The position numbers and the translations under genes were made by a program. Below, piece after piece: positions 27,138-37,873 of a DNA stretch of 64,000 nt. The first letter of the stretch is position 1. The number at the start of each line of letters is the position of its first letter. A model generated the notes under the pieces. The model worked only from the letters and a program-made list of their open reading frames with translations. It had not been told where the DNA came from and ran no database searches. Origin of the DNA: Exaiptasia diaphana (lineage: Eukaryota > Cnidaria > Anthozoa > Actiniaria > Aiptasiidae); NCBI RefSeq assembly GCF_001417965.1, contig NW_018388191.1, forward strand, positions 1,248,869 through 1,312,868, written 5' to 3'.

Positions 27138-29213
27138 ATGAATACAAGTAATTTCTCATGTCCTGAACCTCCAGTGTTTGTATGGTATGAGCACCCTTTC
27201 AATGTCAGTATGTTTGTACTGTATGTGTTACTTATTGGAACCGCTCTGATTGGCAACGCATTAGTGTGTGCGGCTGTAGTTATAAGTCCAAGCCTTCGTC
27301 AGAACATTGCGAGTTATTTCATTGTATCACTGGCTGTCTCAGATATTATTACAGCATGTCTTTCGTTGCCGTTTGAATCAGAGATGTACATGACGTTTGG
27401 CCGATGGTATCACAGCGAGTTGTTGTGCACAGTTTGGCAAACTGTTCATCTTATGATCGTCCCTACTTCAATGTGGAATCTTGTCGTACTTAGTATAGAT
27501 CGATATAAAACGCTTAAGAACCCATGGGATCGATTCAAAGAGTCGCCGTTCATGACAAAAAGGCGAGCTCTAATAGTAATAGCCTTGGTTTGGATTTGTT
27601 GCATGGGCCCTGTCATAGCAGCACAAATGTGGTGGAAATTCCAGGAAGGCGGAAGTCTAGTTTATTTTTGTGAAGGCACAGAGTGCTTTGCTAATGTCTC
27701 CATACTCTACTTAATGATTAGTAATGTGTTAAACTTCTACATTCCTATGTTTGCTATGTGTGTTCTCTACTACAAAATCTACCAGATTGCAAGGACTCAA
27801 TACCTGACAAGACCAACAAGTGCTATGTTGGAGCTCAAGTCAGCTGACTCTCCGGTATCAAGACCTAAAAGCAGCAGAAAATCTCAAGCATTAACGAGTG
27901 AAAACAGACATGAAAACCCTGCCATAGAAGAACAAGGTCATATAAATGTAGCTGTAGACGTCAATAATGGTCCAAAATTTAAACGTTGTGGCACTATGAT
28001 AGAGGAACTAGACGAAGACAATGACAAAAATACCACCTCACAAGATATGCGTCACGCTGTAGCAGTTGATGAGAGACGCGCAGGTAAAGATGAAGGTAAC
28101 AAAGATAGCAACGATATACATGAACACCATGAAACTGAAAACCACGAGTGCCCGGAAAACAGTGGGTCTATTGACTGCGATAAATCATTAGAGGACGCTC
28201 GGATCACAGAGGGAAATGATGAACGAGACGGAAGTCAAAACAGCGAGGAAAAGTCCATAGAGAAGGACATACCTCAAAATGAAGAGCCTCAACAGCAGGA
28301 TAATCAGAGCCGAGTAAAACAGGAAATTCCTTTCGTGCCCTTATCAGAACCCGTTGTTAATGAAGATCACGAAAATGAGAAAAACAGTGATCCGGGGCAG
28401 ACCCTTGGCCAGGAAGACGACTGTAAAAAAGATGATATCGCTGAGGATGGCAATGGTGATAATAATAATGATGATGATGATGATAACGATGTTGACAAGA
28501 AAATGAAAAGTGAAGCGTCAATGGGTCCCAGACATAATGATAGCACTGAGACGCACTCAAGAAGGGACGTTAGCCCTGAAATGCAAGAAGATACAAGCAA
28601 AATGCCCTCGCAAGACGTGCTTGAGTTGGATCCGGGTACCACAAGCACAAACATCGATTCAGTGAATGCAGATAACAACAGCATGACTGACTATGAAACA
28701 CATCATGCTGGTCACCACGCTAGAATTTCTTATGAGATGCACGACTATCTACGAAGAAAACTTAGTGGTGAGTACAAGATGAAATATGCAAGCCGTGAAT
28801 CAATTGAGAGCACATGCACATTGCAATCCAATCTACCTGACTATCGAAACAGCACTTTAACAATTAACATGCAAACTTCAAGGGAGAACATCAACGCCTT
28901 TGGCTCGATGGAAAACATAACAAAGAGAAGAAAGATTTTTGTCAAAAATAAGAAAGCAGCGCGCACTATCGCCATCATAGTTGCAGCATTCCTTGTGTGT
29001 TGGTTGCCCATAACAACGATGAGCGTCGTTTTAAACTTATGTATCGTGACAAACTGTTTTCCAAAAAATGATGTTTCGACTATTGCGATAACCAGACGCG
29101 TTATAACATTTATTGCGTACGTAAGCTGTGCAATTAACCCCTTCGTGTATAGTTACAGGAACCTACACTTTAGAAACTCCTATCGTAAAATGTTAAAAAA
29201 GTTTTGTCCTTGA
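27138..29213 (+). CDS. Rhodopsin-class (class A) GPCR with giant third intracellular loop
   Basis: A single exon of 691 codons. Class A marks are present: GN in TM1, LAVSD in TM2, a TM3 ending SIDRY, CWLP in TM6 and NPFVY in TM7. TM1 to TM5 occupy about residues 23-215, TM6-TM7 about 608-680. The third intracellular loop (about 220-605) is a long hydrophilic, acidic, low-complexity segment with an Asp-rich run near 445. TM3 resembles monoamine receptors, but the position equal to the amine-binding Asp (17 residues before the Asp of DRY) is His. It probably is a divergent member of the amine-receptor-like branch with an unknown ligand. An N-glycosylation sequon (NFS) lies near the N-terminus. 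The first in-frame ATG is used. Confidence 0.92.
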   Translation: MNTSNFSCPEPPVFVWYEHPFNVSMFVLYVLLIGTALIGNALVCAAVVISPSLRQNIASYFIVSLAVSDIITACLSLPFESEMYMTFGRWYHSELLCTVWQTVHLMIVPTSMWNLVVLSIDRYKTLKNPWDRFKESPFMTKRRALIVIALVWICCMGPVIAAQMWWKFQEGGSLVYFCEGTECFANVSILYLMISNVLNFYIPMFAMCVLYYKIYQIARTQYLTRPTSAMLELKSADSPVSRPKSSRKSQALTSENRHENPAIEEQGHINVAVDVNNGPKFKRCGTMIEELDEDNDKNTTSQDMRHAVAVDERRAGKDEGNKDSNDIHEHHETENHECPENSGSIDCDKSLEDARITEGNDERDGSQNSEEKSIEKDIPQNEEPQQQDNQSRVKQEIPFVPLSEPVVNEDHENEKNSDPGQTLGQEDDCKKDDIAEDGNGDNNNDDDDDNDVDKKMKSEASMGPRHNDSTETHSRRDVSPEMQEDTSKMPSQDVLELDPGTTSTNIDSVNADNNSMTDYETHHAGHHARISYEMHDYLRRKLSGEYKMKYASRESIESTCTLQSNLPDYRNSTLTINMQTSRENINAFGSMENITKRRKIFVKNKKAARTIAIIVAAFLVCWLPITTMSVVLNLCIVTNCFPKNDVSTIAITRRVITFIAYVSCAINPFVYSYRNLHFRNSYRKMLKKFCP

Positions 29214-30062
29214 AAGTCTTGCCTTCTAAAGAAGCCTCCGCCAGTATAGAAAAACAAATTCAGAGTTAAACAACATAGCTCAAGATGTGTGTATAGTGGA
29301 GAAACTGAATATCCTGAAACTAAATAGAGAGTAAATACATGTACGGCATAAATTACAGACTTAAACTGATATCCATTAAGTGGTGGGTCATTCTAAAGTT
29401 CAAAATTGTAGGGTTTAACTTGGTAGCGTTTGTAAATGAGCCCAACAAATTAGTCTTACATACAGCGAGACATAAACTAGTCTCACTCACAGCCTGCCCT
29501 TTTGTCGAGCTTCCTGGGAGGGATGAAAGGAGGCTGCAAAGGAGAATTGGCACCCCACCAAACAATAATAGACCATGCTGCCCTTTACGAAAAAACGGGA
29601 AAAAAGGTTTGCTTAAGGGGTTACACATTTTCATAATACTCTTAGATATATTAGCCAATAAAAGTCATGTTCTCAAGATAGCTGGTTGCCTGATCTTGTT
29701 TTGATGCATGTAAACATTTAAAACCACAGCCTTCAACCCCAAGGGGATACCATAGGCAGCATTTCTACAATGATAAAAGTCCCAGCTTTTTCCATTAATT
29801 TAGACAATAATTCATCCACACCCTACAGATTGATGCTGTCAAAGCAGTGTCAAATCCCAGTTATATGTGGTGTGATTCTCCCCAGAGTACGGGGGTTGGG
29901 GTTTCCATTAACTATTCTTTTGACTGACTTTTATAAGTAACCTGCGTAGCCAGTTGCTAGGAATGCCTGGCTACGCAGGCTACTTATAAGCAGATAGGGT
30001 ACAAAAATGAATGTTACTATAAAACCTGCATTGCTTCAGGGTGGTTTTTCAAAGAAATAAAA
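29214..30062. other. Intergenic stretch between GPCR and EMG1
   Basis: Includes the GPCR 3' UTR and the EMG1 3' end. The only structure seen is a hairpin at 29931-29989. Open frames on both strands near 29340-29700 mirror each other and have no recognisable product. Confidence 0.5.
29931..29989. repeat. Inverted repeat with CCTGCGTAGCCAG core
   Basis: Arms TTATAAGTAACCTGCGTAGC (29931 on) and its near-complement ending ACTTATAA at 29989, with a 13-base loop. It looks like a short fold-back remnant. No target duplication found. Confidence 0.6.
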
Positions 30063-30068
30063 TTTATT
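30063..30068 (-). terminator. Poly(A) signal of EMG1
   Basis: AATAAA on the minus strand (TTTATT as printed), 40 bp after the EMG1 stop codon. Confidence 0.6.
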
Positions 30069-30108
30069 GGTTTACCAGTATGTATTTACAAATAGTTCAT
30101 GACAAAGG

Positions 30109-33100
30109 TCACACAACTCCCCAGACTTCTTCGAATGCGGTGCATATTTTAGCACATGTAAGTGCTGCTGATAGTGGATATTGACTGATTGCAATGGTGT
30201 CTTCAATGTATTCTGGATCAATCTATTAAAGAGATTTTAAACAGATAATGCACATTGTAAAGTAATAATAAATATGTTTTTGTCTGGTTAGTGTATACAT
30301 ATCATGACATTTCAAAATGTTTTAAAGCATATGAACTCTGCTATCATCCATATCCACTGAGTAAGCAGGTTAATATCAGGTGTAGGCCTCAGAGGTGTAT
30401 CCAGGATATCAGGCCATTATTACCAATATATTATTTTAAATGCACAAGAATTGCACAGCAACAAGAAAACTAATTTTTTAGGTCTTAACTTAAGCTTAAA
30501 AATCTACAGCAATGGTCAATAGACTTCATTTTTCTTTTTTCAATTTCTTGTAAATTACTTGTCTTCTAAATATGCCTTCAGGGCTTGAAATAACGGCCAG
30601 ACTTATGCACGACAAGATGTCCTTCCAAATTCATTTTTGGAAGGTCATGTCAAGTTTTTAAAGGAAAACTTTATTATACTATTATTTTCTTTTAATTGTT
30701 TATAGGTTTTTGTATTCAGAAAGATTGGCAAGCAGGCTTTTAGAAGATTTATTTAGGGAATTAGAAATTGATAATTTTGTCTAAAAATGTGGCAGGTCAA
30801 TTTGTCCTTTCAAAACCCAATTTGGCTGATCATTTAGCAAAGGACATTGTCCTTTGACTGGCCACTATTTCAAGCCCTGGTCTTTAGTAAACTGTAGGTA
30901 GTAAACTGTTTACAATGGTTGTCCTTACCGATCCATGTGCCATACCACCAACAACAATGGCTATTGGTTCATCTTTTGGAACTATGTCTCTCACATTCTT
31001 AAGATTGTCTGAGTGAAATGATGTTCCTTTGAGAAAAAAGAGCAATAAAGTTGTCATTTGTCCCAATTTAAAGAGCCCACAATGGATGAAAAAGGGATTG
31101 ACTGCAGAGGCAACTTTGCAAAAAGGTAGAACAAAATTGTTACAAACAAAACAAACAACAACCACAAGTATTTTTAAATGTAAAAGAAGAACAAAATGTC
31201 TTACCAACTTTCAAGCAACCAGTGGGCAAGTGATCAGTGACTGGATTTTTAATAACCTATGGCAATATAAAAAATACAAAACATTGCAGATATAGTAACT
31301 TTAAATCTACATTTCACACTATTACCAACAGCTTTTTATGTGATTCTAATAAGTTAATTATGAATCGTATAGTATATAACTATCAAAAACATATCATCAC
31401 CTTTAATAATTTTTGGGGTCCATCTGACGCATGGATACTGAGCTTATGTAGCAGCTGAACTAAAAGTAGAAACAAGTAAAATGAAATAACATACATACTG
31501 TGGGAGACTAGGTACAAGTCCCTTAATTGACATGATGGATTAATACGACCTATATAGAATGAAAATATGTTGATCAGGCTAATATTAAGCAATTTACTGA
31601 ATTTCCAAAGAAATGTATAGAATGCTGGATTTTCCTAAATTCCCATACATTTCTTTGCAAAATCTAGAATTTTTAAAAAGCTGCTTAAGAAGCTTACATC
31701 AGATCTGATTAACACCAAACTTTGTGAGTTTCTTATTTACAGTGTGATCTTTTGTTCTATGTATCACCATTGTGTGAATTAAGGGACCATTTAAATGGTA
31801 AACAATCAAAAATAGTCAGTGTTTAATTAACAAATAAATAAGTCTCAACCTGTGGTTTATACTCTGATAAACGCACGCTTAGCATTTGAAACACACTCAG
31901 CTCGTGCTTCCTGACATTTTCTCATTATTATATAGATGTTGAGCAAAATTTAAGCGAAAATCCATTTTGTTGCCGTTTTCAAAAATCGCTTGCGTACAAT
32001 CGTGGCTTATACTCTCATAAACCACACCTTTTTAGCCAATCAGAGCGCGCGTTAGAAATCATCTATATAATAATAAGTTCTAACAAAAGACAGCAGTTTT
32101 TATTTTGTTGTGAAATATTAAAAAAGGAATAAAAACATATTTACCCATAAGGCCACAGAACCTATCAAATGTTCTTGGGATCCTAGTCTGAGGGTTAATT
32201 TCAATCAAAACGTTCTTTTCTGTGTGAATGTAGATTTGTAGCAGCCCAGCTTTGTTTAGAGGACTGTCTAATAGCATCAGAAGACACTGTAAACCAAGGT
32301 CAAAATCATAATTATCATCACTATCATTATCAATAAAGATTGCATCAAATTAGGCAGTAAATGACACATTATTTTGGAATGTCATTTCCAATAGTGTGGT
32401 AAAAGTGTCTGCACACGTCAGTAGCCTGCAATGCTGGTTATGAATACTCTTTTTATTTCCTCTCTTGAGATGCCTTTGTAGCCTTTGTAGCGGCTTTGGA
32501 TGAATACATTCAATCTCCTACACTGAGCCTTCGTTTTCCTGGCCAGCACCGAAAACATAAGACTCTGGGGAAGCGAAATTTTCTTGGAATTTTGATTGGT
32601 TCTTGAAGTAGAAACAAAAGCCACCGGTAGTGAAATTACACCAAGGGCAAAATTTGAATTCATGTTTTATCTCAATATATTACCTTAGATTCTCGCTCTA
32701 AAATGATTTACTACTAAAGTAAAGTAAGAAATTCTGATGGATAAGCTCAATACACGAATTAACCGAAATGTAGTTTATATTTAGCCGCAACTGCGTTCAG
32801 CATGACCGTAGCATGTCAGTGGCACAGCATCACCAGTCGTGCTGCATGGCAAAAGCTCAGCGCTGATTCAGAGCTATCGTCGTTGAGATAATAATGTAAA
32901 TTGCGTGTTATCACACCTTTTCTTATGCTTCTGACTGCATTTGGTTTGACCTATAAATCAACGCTATACCAAATGTATTTGGGTCAACACAAATTGACAA
33001 TTTGGTTTGGCAAGACGCTCGCTCGGCATATGAACCAGGCCTAAGCTAACAATATATATATATATATAATATAAGTTATGGCTTAAAGTTCTTTCTCTCT

Positions 33101-33864
33101 GCTGAAGATTTTGGACTATCTTAATATATCTATGATCTCATCATTTGAACACGGTACAGCTGTTTGCAATAATTCTGACCCCCCTACACTAATATTCATA
33201 TATATCAAAATAGCCTTAGAAATTATGGGATACCATTGCTGATATTTTTTTAGAAAGTACTCATTCTGGACAACTCAAAAAATATATCAGTGATGATATC
33301 CCATAATATTAAAGCTCAGTTTGATATATATGAAATATGGCAGAGGGGGTCAGAATTATTGCAAACAGCTGTATACAATACATATAAAATTATCTATAAA
33401 TCCCTGACAATTATTGGACAATAAAACACTGTTGGTGTTGCCTGGATATTTTTAAAGATTATTATTACAAAATGTTTTCTTACTTGGTGCGTTATATCTG
33501 GTCTTGCTGTTGCAGGATCTCGATTATTTTTCTTCATAATTCCTTTGTGATTATCACAATTCAACAGCTCGAAGTTTTTTCCATTCTAAAATCGTGAACA
33601 GATTAACGAAAGGATGCATAAAACACAGTTTTATTTCATAAAACTGTACTACCATAGACCACATAACATAGTACGACAACACGTGGTAAAGAATATATTC
33701 TGAAAATTTCACTGTTTGAACTCAGAAATGCTCACCTTCACGGCTTCTAAAGATGCCTTTTCAATTATTACAATCAGCCTTTTCCCTGAATCCTTCTCTT
33801 TCAAAGTTCGTGGGATTTTTCGAGGTTTTTCGTAATCGTCTTCTTCTTGACCCTTGGAAGCCAT
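30109..33864 (-). CDS. EMG1: EMG1/NEP1 18S rRNA pseudouridine N1-methyltransferase
   Basis: EMG1 is a SPOUT-fold enzyme that methylates N1 of a pseudouridine in 18S rRNA and is needed for 40S subunit assembly in the nucleolus. Seven exons: 33736-33864, 33484-33585, 32145-32286, 31401-31459, 31205-31256, 30929-31026, 30109-30222. They join to 231 residues (human 244). Recognised segments: [74 protein letters not shown], the cofactor-loop VVGGMAHGS, and [20 protein letters not shown] at the C-terminus. The start chosen is the first ATG (MASKGQ); the codons upstream in this frame contain no ATG. Introns carry a hAT-like element (30579-30879) and a TA-flanked element (33157-33371). Confidence 0.95.
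30579..30879. mobile_element. hAT-like non-autonomous element in EMG1 intron 6
   Basis: Ends CAGGGCTTGAAATAACGGCC and GGCCACTATTTCAAGCCCTG are imperfect reverse complements beginning with the CAGGG typical of hAT elements. Internal inverted segments (AAGGTCATGT / AAAGGACATT type) are visible. The 8-bp flanks do not match well, so the target duplication has decayed or the tips are slightly off. Confidence 0.6.
31860..32085. repeat. Inverted-repeat block in EMG1 intron 3
   Basis: TTATTATATAGATG (from about 31926) pairs with CATCTATATAATAA near 32063. Two copies of GTGG(T/C)TTATACTCT occur outside and inside it, followed by CCAATCAGAGCGCGCGTT, a phrase that recurs near 62575 (GCGCGCTCTGATTGGTTG). 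It looks like a small dispersed non-autonomous element. Borders uncertain. Confidence 0.5.
33157..33371. mobile_element. 215-bp TA-flanked TIR element in EMG1 intron 2
   Basis: The tips CAGCTGTTTGCAATAATTCT and the reverse complement AGAATTATTGCAAACAGCTG are perfect; the arms continue through the GACCCCC segment. TA borders both ends (33155-33156, 33372-33373). No open frame. Structure fits a mariner-type miniature element. Confidence 0.8.
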
Positions 33865-34231
33865 TTCAGATTTATCACAAAGGGACCCCACTCAAAAATA
33901 AAATGAAAGAAACAGGGAGACCAAGCTGGTTTATGCTTTTTATTTAAATTCAGTGATTTACGCTGATTTGTGTAAGTGGACTCTATTAGAATGCTTTTTC
34001 TTATTGAGGAGTTTCCATTTCAAAATAATTTGTGGTTCTCAAACCAAAACATGATGAATCTGCTAATATAAAGTTTTTTCGGTTTCCCTGTGCTGAAGCA
34101 AATCACTTTGTCATTTGATACGAGCGTTGTCACCCCGAGTGGTGTGATCTTGAAGGTGCGTTTGGAAAATTAGGCAGAGCGCGAAATGATATGCTAAAAT
34201 GCAGTATTCCTATTTCCGCTTTTGATTCAAG
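33865..34231. promoter_or_regulatory. Divergent promoter region, EMG1 / TLCD-like
   Basis: 367 bp separate the EMG1 and TLCD-like start codons, which point away from each other. The region presumably holds both promoters and 5' UTRs. No specific element identified. Confidence 0.45.
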
Positions 34232-35903
34232 ATGACAATGGAGTTACCGTCTATACAGTCAGCTCTAGGAACAGTTGTAGCTTCTTTTGTATCTATACGC
34301 ATCTTCAGTGCAGTTCTGAAGGTGAATGTACACTATCCGATCTCGATCCGCGTTGGCCCACCTCGTAAGAAATGGCTTTATCGTAATATTTGGATTTCTT
34401 TAATCCATTCAACTTTGACGGCTGTTCTATCAGTGTACAGGTTTGTTGATTCTTCGTCGCTTCAATAATAATAGGGATCGTTTTCACACCGTACGAAGTT
34501 ATAAGAAAACTCTTGTTATAAGCTCAGAGTTCAATCATATGTCACGGTGGATTCCATCCGATTCGGTGTGTCATTTAAGCTTAGCTATATGACTGTTTTT
34601 TTCTCAGCTTTTTCAACGAGCCTGATATGCTTACCGACATGGTACAAAAATGGAGTACGTTCGCGTACTATCTTGTGTGTGTGTCATTAGGTAAGTGACT
34701 AGTTTTTCGAAGATTTGTGTCATTATAAGATTCAAATGTTATGCAATATTACACACCAGCTAGCGTTACATAATCATTGAACGCGCCAATTCATTGGATT
34801 TTTTTAGCAAGATATTTGTTATTTGGACATGGAAATTGAAAGCTTCGCCGTTTATTTTATCACACGTAATTCAAAAATGTTGAAAGAAAATTTGCATACA
34901 GTATAGCTTGCTAATCCCTATACTGACATTGATGAGTCGATTGATTAGTTACGTAACAATAGCATCTCATCTCAACAAAAGTTTGGCTCTGATTAGTTTT
35001 AAAGTATATTATTGAATCGCGCATATTCAGTGCTAATGGGCAGAGAATGTTCTGCTCCACAAACACTTCTGATCATCAGGGAAGTCCCTTCCCTCCTCTC
35101 ATTCCATATGACTATATTTCCCAAAGGCCAACAATTTCCCTACAACTTGGTGCAGGTTGTGTCCAAGTATTTCAACAACTTTCTAACTATTTTAACCTGT
35201 CATTACGATGTCCTTTTTTTCTGCAGGTTACTTTTTTCATGATATTCTTGATTTAATCTGCAATGATATGAAAAACTCTGGAGGCCTATTAATCCATCAT
35301 GTAGTGGTGAGTGTATGATATTAAAATGAAAGTTTTTGAGCAAACGCTTTAAAGCAAGACAAAATCAATGTCGGAGAGTGTTGTATTTATGTTATACCTC
35401 CTGCACCCCAGTAATAACTCAGAATATAATAAATAAAATATGCATTCTTAGCATGTGCATTAAATCCTTGATATAATAATATACCCTTTCAAGATTTGTG
35501 TAGATTTATTGTGCATTTGCTTTCTTTGAAGGTTATTGGAGCATTCAGCCTTGCAGTTTTTCATCAGGCATACTTAGGATTTGCCATGTGCTCTCTTCTC
35601 ATAGAGGTAAACAGTGTGTTTCTCCATGCAAGAAGACTTATGTCATTCCATAATGTCAGCAAAACAAGTCTGAAATATGAAATCAATGGGCTCCTTATGC
35701 TGTTTTCTTTCATTGCATTCCGCTTCCTTACTAGTGGATGGATGGTAAATTTTGTTATCCAAAATCGTCATGTTCTTCCTCGAGCAGTTACAATCTATGG
35801 GTGCATTGCAATGGGAATTTTAATTATTGTCAACATTATCCTGTTCTTGACTATATGGAATGCAGACTTTAAGAAACGAATACAAAAGAAAGATCAGAAT
35901 TAA
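34232..35903 (+). CDS. TLC domain-containing protein, TLCD1/TLCD2-like
   Basis: Four exons: 34232-34440, 34608-34690, 35227-35306, 35532-35903, phases 2/1/0, giving 247 residues. This matches TLCD1/TLCD2 in length and order. Recognisable segments are NIWISLIHSTLTAVLSVY, PDMLTDMVQKWS, GYFFHDILDLI with LLIHHVVVIGAF (the conserved HH pair of TLC domains), and LLIEVNSVFLHARRL. Several hydrophobic stretches fit a multi-pass membrane protein. TLCD1/2 relatives limit the content of polyunsaturated phospholipids in membranes and so affect membrane fluidity; that role here is inferred from homology. A weak ATTAAA is present about 55 bp after the stop. Two ATGs lie near the start (34232 and 34238); the first is used. 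Confidence 0.9.
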
Positions 35904-37873
35904 ACTATGCATCAATACTGTCAGATGGTGTCAAAGTTATAAACAGAAGTATTGTATATTAAATAATGTCGCATAGTATGTTTTATAAAACTATTTTTTA
36001 TAGCTATATAGTTGATGTAATCAACCGCTTTTTAAACAATTTGCTGTTTTCTTGTTGATATACCTGCAGAACCACTAGAAACATTTGCTAGAACATCAGT
36101 CTCATTTTTTTTACTGAGAACATTAACCCAGTAGACCTTGCATCTTTTTGCACAGATGAGTCATGGCTTATAATTTTATACCTTTCAATATGGCAGAAAG
36201 TCCAGGAAAGAACTGTATTAGTAAAATATGTATAAGTCAACTATAAAGCTATAAATTATAGAGCGGATTTCGTATGAGTGGGACACCGTTACCGCACGGT
36301 TACCACACAGTTACCGCACCTGGCCTGCAGAATTTTGGTGAAACAATGGGGCACTAGAATTTGGTTACAGTACGATTACGGACACAGTACAGTACTGTCC
36401 GTTTCCCACTCATACGAAATCCGCTCTATTTTATAAAATAAACTATGTAATGAGAATAATTCTGATATAAATGACTGACATATTGATTTTTTGAAAAAAA
36501 AATATTGCTATTATATTTAATACATAGTTAGTGATTATTTTGTGTGTGTGACAAACACTATTCATATGTTTTTTTATGATATTGATTCATCATCTTAACT
36601 ACTACTACAAAACAGCTACTACAAACCATATCTGGGGCATTCATAACAAAAACACATATTGTATTCAATCCAAATTACCTGGAATAGGGTGATATCAATT
36701 TTACATTCTTTATGAATGTTGATTTTGTAATTTATCTTTTAATTAAAATTTGTAATGTTTTGTGTGATTATATTTAAATATTATAATTTGAATAGTAATG
36801 ATTACAGTAATGCTTAGAATAACAAAACTAAATAACTGTACAGTATTTTCATGTACATTATCTTTCATTCATTTTGTTACAGTAAGGTTATAAATATGAT
36901 AAAAATTGATTATTTTTGATATTTCTTATATAAGATCTTGATTTTCCATACTTATAGTTTCTTAGTAAAATGAAAGGCTAGGGTCAAATGCACTTAACAT
37001 GATTGTAGTGATATTCAATTTTTTGATTAAATTGCATCTTAATGTACAAGGTTCAACCAAAAGCCTTGTTCATGGTTGAGCATGCAATGATACATGTTAA
37101 TTAATGTGTGTAGGTGTAAAATTGGGTTTCTACCATTGCAAGTTCCATACTTTTCAAGATGGTATACAGGAACCTTGAAGGAGACTGTTGCAACTGAATG
37201 AATAAATGAAGGAAACTTTCTGAAGCTTCGACTGATAAATTCTGATGAAATTATTTTGGTTTTTCAAGTATAATATAGGCATATTGACCATAGCCTTTGA
37301 GACTAGATCAGATACATTGTATTAATGTTTATTTTGGCCAGAGCAAATAAAAAATATATACAAATTATTATAGCAAAATGTTCATGGTGAAAATTATTCT
37401 GTTCATAAAAATTTGCTTCTGTTATTACACATTATTAACCCAAATTATAAATGACCATGCTTTTTCAATCATATTACTGCACTTCTATCACTGGTCTATT
37501 AATGTAATTACGTGATTAATTCCATCAGAGTGTGAGAAGCCAGTAAAGCTAATAGTATAATATATGATGCAAGTTATAGCTCCATTGCTTTTCTGACTGG
37601 CACCATAAAGTTCATTTACTGTCTGCAATATGCACATTATTGCAATGTGCATATTGCAAATCAAAAAACCTATGATATAGAGATAAAAGTCTAATAGTAA
37701 GAGCAGATTAATATTCATATATGCCTGCAGAACTGTTAGATTTTTGTTTCACAGGGTAAATGATGTCTGCACTGATGTGTTGCTATCAAATAGTAATGTC
37801 ATAAATGAATATTGAACTTAATTCAATTCCATTGTGTGATCCTGTAATCTACTTGACATGTACAATAAACATT
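35904..37873. other. Convergent intergenic stretch, TLCD-like / RNF14-like
   Basis: AT-rich, 2 kb, containing the two 3' UTRs. The one clear structure is the TA-flanked element at 36261-36426. Nothing else recognised. Confidence 0.5.
36261..36426. mobile_element. 166-bp TA-flanked TIR element
   Basis: Perfect tips GAGCGGATTTCGTATGAGTG and CACTCATACGAAATCCGCTC, both bordered by TA (36259-36260, 36427-36428). The interior has GTTACCG / CGGTTACC motifs. Non-coding miniature element. Confidence 0.8.

Noticed and set aside
28357-28684. Minus-strand open frames inside the GPCR
   Set aside because: Antisense shadows of the acidic, repetitive third loop.
33052-33070. TA dinucleotide run
   Set aside because: A short AT microsatellite in an intron with no further structure.
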